From: Lepidonotus clava
Taxonomy: Eukaryota; Annelida; Polychaeta; Phyllodocida; Polynoidae
Assembly (NCBI GenBank): GCA_936440205.1
Contig: OW387140.1
Coordinates: 34,593,659-34,657,658, forward strand
Direction of reading: 5' to 3'
Length of the DNA stretch: 64,000 bases
In this document: piece by piece, positions 25,989 through 38,004 of the stretch
Layout of the letters: each line of letters opens with the position of its first letter
How positions within the stretch are numbered: the first letter of the stretch is position 1
Made by a program: the position numbers and the translations under genes
The notes under the pieces: model-generated
Told to the model about the DNA's origin: nothing
The model's database searches: none
What the model saw: only the letters and a program-made list of their open reading frames with translations

Positions 25989-28199
25989 TTATCAAATATT
26001 CTCAATCCATCTGCTCTAACCACACCACACAGGTTCCATTTTGGCTATAGACAATGTCATTCGGTCCATAGGCCCTTTGTTTTTGTGTGCCCCTGTCACA
26101 ACATCCTCCAGTGGTGGTAACCTTGTTAACGGAGGGACAGTAGGGGCTTTGCCTGAGGGCAAGACCGACATACGATATGGACCTATTGCCCCGAAGCTGA
26201 GCCTGAGAAGCAGGTTACTTGCAACAATACTAAAGTAGTTAGAACTTTTTAAGTGTATTTGGGGAAGATTCATGAGAGTCTACCATGCTGAATGCTATTA
26301 GATAGGCTCCTTTGTTTTGCTGTTATTATTTGCATTTGGAAACTTTTCGAGTTGCTTCTATCAGTGAACTTTATGGTCATATGGTTGGGGCTAGCATATA
26401 TATTTTGACACTCCTTCTGAGAAGGTACACTTTACCAAATGGCCAGGGCTGCACCCAGGTATAACATCTGTGGGGCTTCTGGGAAGATTTGAGGTGTTCC
26501 AGGGAAATCTGAGAGGGCTTTAACAAAAAAAACCTGGGAGAGATTTCAAGGGGAGAATGTTTACCAAATTTGCAATGCTTTATGTTCCATGACCTACAAT
26601 TTGCAAATCTCAGTGTGATAACAGACATCCATATTTTCTCCATAAGGTAGGGCACTGGCGGTATAGCAATGTTTCCTATTAAAGGGAGCCAAAAGCAATG
26701 TTGAGTCAAAATTTTGCAAATTCTATTAACTATTGAAATATATTCCATGGCCATAACCTAGACCTCTGCTGAAATAAAGACTGCCAGTAAAGACTTAAAC
26801 TACATTAAAATACATTAAAACGTAGATTGGTTTGTTTACAAACATTGCTGTCTTCAGGTAAAAATGACATGAGTATTATGGCATTCACATAAAGTTATTG
26901 TTAGTTATCATGATTTATGCTGCACCAATCGCAAAAGTTAGACTCTTGGAATGTATTTTGATAGTTATCTGAGTTTGCAAAATGTTGTCATAATATGCGT
27001 GCCAGAATATTCTTCTGGCATGCAGTTGCTTTTGACTCCCTTTAACACGGTATGTCCAAGGCAGTAGAAGTGTATCCAGGCAGAATTGGCTCAGGCGTGT
27101 TGCAGTGCTGAACCTCCCAAAAATAGATGCCCTGATAATAAAAACTGGAAAATAAATATACTATTGTCTCTCAAAATGTTTAATAGATTGACATTTTAGA
27201 AACAAACCCCTTATGTCTTTAAGAAAATATCTCACTTGGTTATCTTTACATTTATGATTATCACCTTAGAACACACCAAAACCTCCTCCTGAAAACCCTC
27301 ATTAGAATAATAGTACATGGATTTAAATAGGTGAGTTATAAATTATCTATCATTTGGTCCAAATACACTTTCTTAATTAGAGGGGTGTACAATAAGTAGT
27401 TAAAATACAATTTAAAATGCTGCAGACATTCACTATAAGGAAGCCATTCTAGAAATAGATTCAGTCCTCGCAAGTGCGGCTCTCTGCAACACGTTTGTAA
27501 TAGCATCTCGAGATGCTTGTCTCCTTACCCGATCAAATGGCTTTTCACTGAAAAAGCTGCCACATATTATTGATCTTTGGCTTGCTGAAGTGACTGATCT
27601 TGTAACCATCACTCAATAGATTGAGAAAAAAGTGTGCGGAAGGAGATTTCTGAAGATGCGGAGCAGTGATACGTTATAAGCCTGTCGATTCGTGCACAGG
27701 CCAGCCCTCTATGATAAAATCGGATGGCCATGTTTGTGAAAAAGGCCTGGTCCTTGTGCCAAAAGAAACAAGCGCTGGAAGGGCCAGACTTAGAAAATGT
27801 TTTAAAATGCAGCCTTTTATGTTCATGTTGAATACCAACACAAATCCTATTCAGACCGGCTGCACTTAAAGCATAGGAATTGCCTCCAAGTTGCAGGGGT
27901 CTTACAAAAATGGCTTCCTTCCATTCAATATGGCTTACGAACCCCCGCCATTTGTGCCCTACATTTTGGAGGTAAAACCCAATTTATACTAGGTAAATTT
28001 CGTGACACATATGACAAACTTAACCAAAACTTAACTCCAGAAGTTCGAATGAATATAATTTTCCTTGCAAATGTTCTTAAATTATATATTTTCTTTTTAT
28101 TGTGATGACTATAATAATTCCTCAAAATTAAGTAGGTTAGAACAATCCTTGAAAAATCTCCCAGTGTAAATTGGGGCCTTACGGGGTCTTTAGTTGGTG
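25989..28199. other. Intergenic; nothing assignable
   Basis: AT-rich sequence with no recognised gene, RNA or element boundary. Short open frames at about 26040-26270 occur on both strands over the same bases, so neither is preferred. Confidence 0.5.
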
Positions 28200-29545
28200 G
28201 CAGGAGCGGGTATTGGGGTAGGAGATAACGTCAGTGGTGGGATTGCTCCAACCTACATGGCCCCCCACCATTCTGTCTCTGATTGAACCCTGCAGGCGTG
28301 GGGCTGGCGGGCTACCCGCAACCACTAGCCCTCGGTCGAGCACAATTGGACCCAGATCGGCCACGGACCTCCATGGAAAGCACACTCGCCAATTTCCTCC
28401 TGTTGACAGAGTGGCCGTTTTCCAATCGGCGTTTTACTCGCCACACCATGTTTACCAAGGTGCTCTCCGAGGGTCCGGCCATTGTCTATCTTAGTGCTTA
28501 GTACCGTCCCCCCTAACCCCCATCCAATCTGGAAAACTCTTCATTTGTTCCCATTGACCTTTCTTTTTTTCAATAGACTTTTCCCCATTACTTTAACAAT
28601 GCCTTACAATTCGTTTTACTGACAATGACAATGTGACTGATTTTCATTATGTTTTAGATTATGGGATGTTGATATTGACGATTAGTGTTAAAGCTAGGTA
28701 GACTCCTCCCCATGGCTTGCAATTCATTATGGTTATACTGAGAATTAAAGTTGGATTGTTTTGATTCCTTTTTTAAAAGGTGGTACGTTATTACTGACAA
28801 TGTGTGTGTGATGAATGTCCATTCATCTTTTGTAAAAGAAGTATCGATATAAGATGGTAAAACAATGTAATCGAAGAAGTGTATTTGCAAAGGCACGAAA
28901 GCACGAAATCCCTAAAGCACGAATAGATTGTAAACTGGATATGACATCATAATAGTCTCTTGATCTGAAGTTACCAATCAGAGCCGAGTGATAAGGTATA
29001 AAAAGGGGTGGTGAGGCCGGAATAAACAGTTCCATCGTGGTACTCCTTGTGTTCACATGTGTCTTCTTCCAATCGCATAGCCCTCGAAGGGGTCTAAGAC
29101 GACGAGATGATAAGATAGCAGTAAAGTGCCCTTATGAACTCAAGTAATTGAGGCAAAGTTTGGATATAATTAGAGTACAAGTAGAATGAAAGTGCAGAAG
29201 ACCAGATTGGACATCAGGCCCCGCACGAACAATAAATCAATCCTGTTACCATCGACCCACCCCCATCATTCATCCCCGCGTTCTCCCTTGAACACCCGGT
29301 CCACCTGTGCCCAATGTCTGGAACGCCTCAGGCCCAACAGACTGGCACACACTTCCCCCCTCGAAGAACACCAATCTCCCGATCGACCCGCTCATTCCCC
29401 CTTGTACGCGAGGCATGACTCTTGATCTTACACCTCGGTTTCTTGCTCGAACCCTTCGTCCGGCTTGAAACCAAAATAACTCCCACGTCCCTTGGTCGTA
29501 GAAGTTGGAAACCCCCAAATTACCGAAGAACATCACATGTGTTTA
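28200..29545. other. Composition-shifted block with promoter-like core
   Basis: Two GC-rich patches (28230-28500 and 29220-29530) flank an AT-rich stretch that ends in TATAAAAAGGGG (about 28997), a following AATAAA and GTGTTCACATGTG. TATA and poly-A signals this close together resemble the core of a retroelement terminal repeat. No second copy, TG...CA boundary or gene domain could be found, so this is only a descriptive call. Confidence 0.25.
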
Positions 29546-30740
29546 AGCTAGTGTGTGGGCTCAAGAAATAAATACATGGAGTAATTAATTCAATGATATA
29601 ATATGATAGGTGGGTGATGAAGTCATAGTTCTAGGGCTTCGTTTTGTAATAATGTGATTCGGTGCAAAATTAATCATAGATTGCTCGAGACAGCCTGATT
29701 GTGTTTTGTAGGCTGCTTTATACTCCGTGACACTCATGTTTGCGACAGCTTCATAGCATTTGATTAATATACTAGGGGGAACTGCTTGTTTTATAGCACT
29801 AATAAGGCCTCAATGATAATTAAGTGCTTCTTTACGGCACAATTACTGACTCCCATGTTGAGGGAAGGATTAGTTATAGAGGTAGAATGGGACAATATAA
29901 AGAATCAGAGACAAGGGACGACAGGATAAATTTTCCAGACTGAACTCTCCAATCACCATAGGTTTTTGTTTATTTGTTTGGACAACTCTATGCTCTCTAT
30001 GTAGTACTAAATATGTTTGGTTTGAGGTAGCCTTTACGTGATAGGAAATCATGTGTTCGTAGTTGGTAGTTATTCATATAAACCCATTTTTTTGCCATCA
30101 ACCAATTATTATTTGGTTTCACTTTGTTTTTGAAAATGACTATTTTTAATGTTTCTTTGTTTGGATAATAAGGATTATTTCATCTTCTCAAATAACCTGT
30201 GGAGCGTTAAGAGTACTTTGAAGAAGGTTACCGCGTTTTTAGGCAACCATTAATTTTTGTAATCGATTCCACTACAATTATTTGAAAAGGGTTTCTATTA
30301 AGGTTATTGGCGAATTGTAATTGAGCGAGGAGGTGTCTCATTTCTTATGTTTTAGTCATAAAGACGATGATTCAAATATGTTGAAAATGTTTGAAATTGC
30401 TTCGTTTTTTTTTATATAAATTCCTAAGTTAGAATCAAATATGTTGTAAAAAGAGACTCTAGTAAATTTGTCGCTAATGCTTGTGCATACACGTGCTAAA
30501 ACAGATATCGGTTAAAACTTTATGGACACAAAGAATACAAATAAATGTATTTGTTTCGACTTCAATCTAAAGGATGCGTTCTCTATTCAAATATAGGCAA
30601 ATCATGGTGCAGGGCAAACAAGGAATAGGTAGGGATAACCTATAACATTAACCTCAAACCTTACCAAAAGCAAACAGGTCCTCACAACCCATTGTCTTTT
30701 TATGAGCAGCTCAGCACCAGTCCGCCCCTTTTCTTAGAAA
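29546..30740. other. Intergenic; nothing assignable
   Basis: AT-rich sequence without a supported gene or repeat structure. Confidence 0.55.
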
Positions 30741-31140
30741 CCCAGGAACAGCTCAGGAGCACCTCCCTAACCCCACCCCACCCCAAACCCCACTACAGTG
30801 GGCGCCCAGAGCCAACCAGATTGCAGTAATCATATGGGCAAAGAACGCTGTTTGACCCTGCACCGCCACAGTAACAAGGTTAGGGGAGGCCCCGTCTCCA
30901 GGGTTGACTCGTAAACTAGCCGGCTTGCGTAGAGTTTCTTTGCCCAGTCGGCCCCGCTGTTCCCCCAGAGACCCTGAAAGATTATTCGTCTTGGCACCAG
31001 AGCGTGGGGAGAAACAGGGGAAAGGTGCGTGAAAGGTGTCGTGTTCCTGGGTCCAGTGTCCCCGGCCACTGTGATTTGCCTGCTGCCTCCGCCTCGGCAA
31101 TGGCGGTGGGTTTCCTAGAAATTCCTAGAAATTCTAGGCC
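30741..31140. other. Isolated GC-rich island of unknown nature
   Basis: About 400 bp is markedly GC-richer than the surrounding AT-rich DNA. The minus strand holds overlapping open frames of 115 and 79 codons in two different frames. No splice-bounded coding segment, structural RNA signature (snRNA, SRP RNA, tRNA) or transposon ends were recognised. It could be a diverged exon, a CpG-rich regulatory segment or an eroded insertion. Confidence 0.3.
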
Positions 31141-34100
31141 GGTCCCCGCCTAATGCCCATATTATCTGACTGCCCGATATGGGGAGAGACTCGAGTTTCC
31201 TCGTGTAATAGCTCTGTTTCCTGAGGTAGCGACTGCATAAAGTATTTTTGTTTTACCTGTATGTAGTTTTTGTATATGTTTCAATCAGGCATGAAATAAA
31301 AAACAGTTATCATTTTGCTTTAGGAACTGTGCGACAAACGTTTCCCAGAAATATAAAGTGCAAACATATGATACAATAGTGTTACCTAAAAGTGCGAGAG
31401 AAATCAAGTTCCCGTGTTACCCTATTATTTCCTATATGTCTGCGTTTTTAAGACGACAATATTTATGGCATTCTCAAAAATGAGAAGAAGGTCAACAAGT
31501 TTTCTGAACCATCAACAAATATTTTAACAGGTCTCGTCAAAGAAAATAATGACTACCTTAATTGCTACTAATTCGGCAATTCGCACCATCAATTGCATAT
31601 CAACAAAATTTTATATTTAGTAAATTTTGTCAATGAAAAATTGGCCGTCACCCATTTTGTATGTGGAACTAATTAATCCTAATGGTTCCTACTGTGAATC
31701 AGTCATTTGGAAAACATATTGCTATGTTTAGTCAATGTCGAATCTATCATCTAGATGCATTAAGAATCCCAGACACACTTTGAAGCAATACAACCCCATT
31801 TTCTTTCGTATAGATGGTTAATAGTTACTTTTATCGGCTCATCAGGTTGAAATAAAGGGATGCAATATATTTGACAGTCACGATAATCTTAAATATTGTC
31901 GAAAACGTTTTAATCAGCGGATGTAATATATTATCCACCTCCTTGAGAGATATATTTCATAACATTATTTAAATACTTTCTACATACTTTTTGCCGCAAT
32001 TACCAACGTTGATTGAAATAACAAGGACTGTCTGACACGAAATGAAATAATTATAATGTTCTCTCAGCATAGATTTTACCCAGAGATATCATCCAGGAGA
32101 ACTCAAACCTGAAGTATTTGCATTAAAGCAGTCAGACAGACGGCAGAACTCGGTCAAGACCGCGGAAAGCAGAAACTTCTGCCCGGCTTTTTATCGTAGT
32201 AATTACAGGCCAGTCAATAATTAAACGACTAATTTACTTTAAAGTAAATATGGCCCAGAAAGGAGAACTTTGGCTCTCATGTTTTAAAGAATAACTGAGT
32301 CTAATAGATGGCCTGTCTGGATGCTCCACAGAATTCCATACTGTTGAAAATATTTGTTTCAAAACACGGAAAGAAACTAATTATTTTGTATTAATTAGCC
32401 GCTATGGTTGGGACTGTTTAAAATAGATTCTGATAGGAATGCCTTAAGATTTTGCATTTATGCTCATTCTAATGTGTGCATGTGACATGAAATCCTTCAT
32501 CAAACATCATGAGCGGTACGTTTCTAACCACAAATTAAATTAAATTATTGCCGACATCTAAAAACCAATATGCATATCTTATAAATAAAGTGGCATGCCA
32601 CAGTTGCTAATGAGTTCTGCTAAAAGATGAACTTCATGCATCATATAACACTGTTCCTAGCGGTAAAAGTGAGGTTATATGCGTCTTTATGGGGAATATT
32701 TATTTTTTTCTGTAATCCATTTATTTCTAACCTCATCATAGCAAGAAGGATTTTAGGCATACTGGGTTGCAATTGGAGGAAGTGAAGGCACTATCCACAC
32801 CACCCCAACTGTGTATATTCCGGATATCGCATATATTAAGGTGTCCAAGTCAAATTTCATTTACCATCATATTTATGTTAATGAAATCTGTCATTGACCA
32901 ATGATTTTGTGTTTTAGACGCAGTAAAACAACAATTGAACAAGACAGAAATATCCTGCTGATATGCCTCACATTCTTTCTTAAGAGCAGTCATTTTTCAT
33001 TATAACGAAAATACATGCCGAAACCTTACCAGAATTAAATTCAGGAAAACTGAAATCGGGAAATATGGGCATTAAATATCAACTTGGTAGCACGATTGTC
33101 ATGGATGATAATATTATAACAGTTGTGTTTTGCTGGTTTTAGAGCTAATCATATGTCTCTCTTTATATTCTTCTGGTACCTGAAATTCTGCTAAACCTCT
33201 CATAATAGATTGTCAGAAAGATAAACCATCATATTGTATATGTATTGTATATAATGAGTTGTATTTGTTCTCATGTCATCGTGAAAAGCACATTGTATAA
33301 TGTGATGATGATTAAATAGAAAAAATATTTTGGGGACAATCCTTTTCTGATTTAACCTTGCAGAGCAGGTACTTAACTACAGCCCACCATCCCCACTTAC
33401 CTTCCCTATCCGTATTGGCCTAGCCCTGAGCAGCTCGCCAGGCTGCTCATATTGACTCCGAGCTGCTCGAGAACCACCACTTACTCCCACGGCATTAGCC
33501 TGTCACTGGATCATATTAGGTTTATCTATCTCCAGAAGACGTTGTTGGGATAAGGCCCTATATGCTACTGCAATAGGACAATAGCGAATTTTGAATGGTT
33601 CTTGGTTGAGGATATCTTATTTGGTTACCTTATAGATAGAGGGGTCATTGTAAATAAATTGAACTTAAGCATAAAACTTACTCTTTTAGGACAGTGGTTA
33701 AGTGTCCTAGGGCTGATTTCTGTGTGTTATGTGTCCAAAGGTTAAATGCTCAGGGGTTAAATGTCCGGGATAAATGTCTTGACATGTTGAATCTTTTCGA
33801 ATATTTTTACCGTGTTGATTGTTTTTTTCCTCATAATTATCATTCCCTACATCGCTTACACTATCTACGATGATGGTAAATATGCATATTGTTTAGTCAG
33901 GCCTAACTAGAAATACTAACCTTTTCATAATTATGATAGTATATTGACAACGGTTAAATGTACATAGTATTTTATCATTTAAACAAATGAAAGAGGTAAT
34001 AAGAAAAGGGACACTATCTCTGTCTGTATCCGCTCATTTAACTTCCAATGACACTTCAATATTTTGTCAGACAGCTGTATGTGCACTCAGAAACTATTCC

Positions 34101-34840
34101 CTCTACAGGTCACTTCAAGTCTAGTACGCAAACAAAAACAATCATCCAAGCCATTGATCATTAAAAGCAGGTGTCGAGGGACAGTTACCCTCAGGGACAG
34201 CCATGTCCTTAGCAGTTACTGGCCTAGGTCAAAGTACTGACGAGTTTTGTGTATTAGTCCGGGTATTCAGCTTGAGAAAACCTGAACAGTTTGATGCGTT
34301 AAGTGGGATATCAATGAAATGGAATTGATTTCGACACGTTATATTCCCTACATGGATGTTACATATGATAACGTTTCCAAGTAGGATCATAATGGGAACC
34401 ATGTGACTTGTGTGCAAAGACTTTATTTCTTAGATGAATTTGCTGAAACTTTTAAAACATTGTGTAATGTAAGGAAAACCAACAGAGACGCTTCAATGTG
34501 CATTGGCTGACAAGATTCACTTGGAAAATAAAGGGAAATTGGAAATGCACATAGATACACAACAGGAGTTCATGAATTAAAAGGGTCGGTACTTATTATT
34601 ACTCGAAAGCGGAGGCCACCTACAAAATATCAGGGTGTGTTCAGGGAGGCGGTCTTATATATAATATCAAATAGTTCCCTGTTTCCTATTACACCAGATT
34701 AGTCAGAGATCCAAAATCTAGGTCCCGGAGAAAAATTTAGTTTATTTTTTTCTTTAAGTCGAATTAGTTTAAAGGAAAAAAGACACCTGTATAAACACTT
34801 GATATTAGGTTGACGAATGGTTAACCCGTGAGTGTCACTC
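31141..34840. other. Intergenic; nothing assignable
   Basis: A long AT-rich stretch with almost no open frames above 60 codons. No repeats with clear ends were noticed. Confidence 0.55.
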
Positions 34841-35178
34841 AAGCCCCATTCGCCCTGGCCGATCATTCAACGAAAAATTTATCGGACGCCAAAGACAATT
34901 CTCTCCAGGCCGATAAAATTATCGCATGCCAACGAAAATCAAGAAATAGCATTCACACTGAGAAGAGGGGCACCTAACGACTGCAAACGATAATTTTCTC
35001 AAGTACTTGTGGCCCAGAATCGGCTGGAATTCAAACGATTCAATCCAACATGTTGGATCTGATCGGTTGCACATCTGTCATTTGCCTTATCGTTTGCAAA
35101 GGGCATGGGAACGACAATCCAACATTCCCAACGTTTGCACGTCGCTCAGAACCTCGTCGGCCAGGGCGAATGGGCCTT
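34841..35178. mobile_element. Foldback/MITE-like element E2
   Basis: The 22-bp ends at 34841-34862 and 35157-35178 are inverted copies with one mismatch; the core is CCCATTCGCCCTGGCCGA. Inside lie repeated words on both strands (TATCG, GCAAACGATAA, TCGTTTGC), making the element fold on itself. There is no ORF of note; the 113-codon plus-strand frame is read as incidental. Confidence 0.75.
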
Positions 35179-36074
35179 TACGTTTACAAAGACTCAGTTT
35201 CATTGTAGGTTTAATTGGGAACAACACTTCATCGTCAAAGTCAACACAAGTGGAGAAGCATCCCCTGCTGTTTTATAATTGCCCTGAAGTCCAATCTTTG
35301 GAGACCATTATTCTAGATCTGTCACATTTTGTTGAAGGAGAAAAGTGAAGAGTGTCGTTTCAAGTCTTTTTAAAGCTGTTTAAATTCTGTAATTGTTAAG
35401 AAGCATCTTACCCTTGAGATGGACTACTCTGCTGAGGACACAATAACAGATTTTTCGGTCTTATTAAGTGGATGTCCTGAATTAAGTCCGGACATCTCAA
35501 GCATGCACAAGGGTGCTTCCGCAAAAGCCACTCAATTGCAAAAGACTTTTCCCGGAATATACAAACAACCTCAAAGGTTAATATTTAGAAGAATTCGGGC
35601 CTATTCAACCTGACAATAGCTTTTGTTGTATTCCATGAATTCTAATGAAAAGGTTCAAAACAAAACATACTTGATTAACTTTTCCAATTCCACCCTTTAG
35701 ATCAATTCAATATCTACTCATTTTACATTTGATAAGCTGCCAAGTTTTAACTAAATGGTGCTAGTGAAATTCTAAAAGAATTGGTTTAAGCTTTAACCAT
35801 CATTGTAAACGTCTTGACATGTGACTTAGGTTAAAACTTTTCTCCGTTTACGATGACCTTTAATGTCAGGACGATACCAATTGATATAATCTATGGAATG
35901 GAATGCTCAAGGGAATTATTCATTGCTTATTGCAAAATAACTTTTTATTAATATTATGTTTCAGCTATTTATTTTGTGTTTACTAAAGTGGAGACGGGAA
36001 AGTGAAGCTTTTCTAATTTAGCTGATGTTCTAATTGAATAATAGTTCTATTATTATGTTTAGAGAAATCCGTCA
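35179..36074. other. Intergenic; nothing assignable
   Basis: No supported gene. Short frames are incidental. Confidence 0.5.
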
Positions 36075-36331
36075 ACCCTAAGTGTTGCCTAAATAAACCT
36101 GGTACGATTTTGAAATAACTAAATAAATGCAATACCCCTATGTATTTCCTAATACAGCCTTTGCCTCTTGTCATTGCAGTCACATCTAGCCATGACGTTA
36201 GTGTCTTTTTAGTTCTCATTCCCGGCTTGGAACACCCTTCACCCACGCAACCCCAATGCTCAGCTGGCCCACCGCCAGATGGCGGTGAATGTAGGTTAAT
36301 CAGAATATGAATGGGTCGAGTAGGGCAGCTT
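36075..36331. repeat. Local duplication, upstream copy
   Basis: This pairs with about 36509-36790 at an offset of about 458-460 bp. Shared landmarks include TACCCCTATGTA, CCTAATACA(G/C)CC, the GCTGGCCC..GCCAGA(T/C) block and GAATATGAATGGGT(C/T)GAGTAGGG. Substitutions are frequent, so the duplication is old. Confidence 0.75.
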
Positions 36332-36508
36332 ATAATCATCTTCTTATTTATCTTAGATTTTGTTTTTGATTGTATATCGTGTTTGTATAATCTGGATATG
36401 TTGGTTTATTTTGAAAACATTGCCTAAATGAAGCCTGTGCCTATAGAGTAGATATTGTCCAAATTCATAAACCCTGTATGGGTCCATTTGTGCTATTCTG
36501 CACCACTA

Positions 36509-36791
36509 TGAATTGCCTAAACAAACCTGATATCCCTATGTATTACCTAAACAAACCTGATACCCAAATATATTGCCTAAATGAACCCGATACCCCTATG
36601 TACTGCCTAATACACCCTTTGCCTCTATTCATTGCTGTCACGTCTAGCCACAAGGTTCGTGTCTTTTCAGTTCTTGTTCCCTACCTTGGACACCCCACAC
36701 CTACGCACCCACTACAATCAGCTGGCCCCCTGCCAGACGCCGTTGAATGTAGGCTAATTAGAATATGAATGGGTTGAGTAGGGCAGCTGAT
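36509..36791. repeat. Local duplication, downstream copy, with 30-bp expansion
   Basis: This is the second copy of the segment at 36075-36331. Its left part has expanded into about four ~30-bp units of the type TGCCTAAACAAACCTGATAC plus CCCTATGTAT, which accounts for most of the length difference. It is non-coding. Confidence 0.75.
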
Positions 36792-36894
36792 TGGTCAATC
36801 TGCTGACCCAAACTGCCCCCTTTATCTGACGTAGGACCTGCCCCCTGGTGGCGTCCGGCGGAACTAGAACCGGAAGTGTCAGTCAGGTCTAGTG

Positions 36895-36965
36895 AGGCTG
36901 ATGTTCACACAGGAGGAGGGGTGTGGAGGTGGGGGAGGGGGGGGGCAAGGAGGTGGAGGGTTGAA
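36895..36965 (+). repeat. G-rich tract
   Basis: The plus strand carries many runs of 3-9 G (GGAGGTGGGGGAGGGGGGGG and neighbours). Such runs can form G-quadruplexes; that is inferred from composition only. Confidence 0.6.
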
Positions 36966-37532
36966 GGGGTTGATTGGGCTAGTCAGAAAAGACACATGTC
37001 TGGACAGAACGGATATGTTTACACCAAACCCCTCACAATACCTTGATCCATGTTCATCAGATTGATTATCTTGTTATGACCATTATAATAATTGGCCATT
37101 CCACGATTCAAGTATAGATCTATTAGGCCGTTATGCATCAAGTTTGTTAGATAAAAAAAGGTAATGGACAAAACACCTGAGAAATAAGCTCATCCCTGTT
37201 TACAACAAATTGAAAGTTTACCATGAATTATCACTTCGATTGCTTCCTGGTTTATTCCACAGAGACAGACTAATGCTAAAGCCATTTAGCCCTAGCCATA
37301 ATGTCTGACCTTTTATTGCCTTGACGTACTGCATCTTGATAGGCTGGCGAACTTGTATATCTCTCAAATCACCAAATTTAATAAACCATAATTCTTAAGC
37401 AGTGATTTATGATACAGAAAACCTGTTGTCTTGGATTTTCCAGTAACTTTATTTGCAGATACTGGGATAGCTTGTACCATGCTTTTTGTCCTACCGTTGT
37501 CCAACCCTCTTGATATACACCATTTTTTCTCC

Positions 37533-37954
37533 TAAAGGCCATATTCCACTATGCGTTTGCTGCTTGCGGCCACCCTAGAAAACGCCCGCAAACGCCGGAA
37601 ACGCAAACGGAAACGCCGGAAACGTAAACGGAAATGACGGAAACGCAAACGGAAACGCCGGAAACGCAAACGGAAACGCGTTTGCAGCGGCTGCAAACTC
37701 AGCACCTACTGCTATATTCCACTTACTTGCGGCCACCAGACGCAAGGAAACGGCCGTAAACACGTTTGCGGTAGCGTTCTGCAAGGTGGAATATGGGTGT
37801 TTGCGGCCCGCATTTGCGGCCCGCGTTTGCGGCCCGCATTTGCGTGCCCTGCTGAGGGATACCAACATGTTGGTATCTGGACCGCAAATTGCTTGCGTCA
37901 GCTAAAATTAGTGGCCGCAAACGGGACCGGACGCAAAGTGGAATATGGCCTTTA
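37533..37954. mobile_element. Composite foldback element E3
   Basis: Perfect 18-bp inverted ends TAAAGGCCATATTCCACT lie at 37533-37550 and 37937-37954. The interior is built from GCGTTTGC/GCAAACGC words: a 4 x 21-bp array on the left (37597-37680), a 14-bp GCGGCCCGCATTTG array on the right, and an inner inverted pair TATTCCACTTACTTGC / GCAAGGTGGAATA at about 37712-37797. The inner pair looks like a second copy of the same element nested inside the first. The right end abuts a MITE fragment. If the terminal TA is the target duplication, this would fit a Tc1/mariner-like or other TA-targeting mechanism, but that is uncertain. Confidence 0.8.
37597..37680. repeat. 21-bp tandem array inside E3
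   Basis: Four 21-bp units GGAAACGCAAACGGAAACGC plus C, with few differences. The minus strand reads an FPFAFPA-like repeat only because 21 is divisible by three. Confidence 0.85.
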
Positions 37955-37956
37955 GT

Positions 37957-38004
37957 GGGGTGAGATTTTGAAAATGTGCGGACATACTATAAAGTGAAGG
38001 CCCC
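37957..38004 (-). mobile_element. Fragment of the GGGGCCTTC MITE family (copy 3)
   Basis: Read on the minus strand it starts GGGGCCTTCACTTTATAGTA and continues through GCACATTTTCAAAATCTCAC, matching the left arm of the element at 25802. Only one end is present. The other side is replaced by foldback element E3, so E3 may have inserted into or recombined with it. Confidence 0.65.

Noticed and set aside
35007-35348. 113-codon plus-strand frame
   Set aside because: It starts inside foldback E2 and runs out of it, has no domain, and is most simply incidental.
37575-37868. FPFAFPA-repeat minus-strand protein
   Set aside because: It is a translation of the 21-bp array inside foldback element E3, with no start context or conserved flanks.
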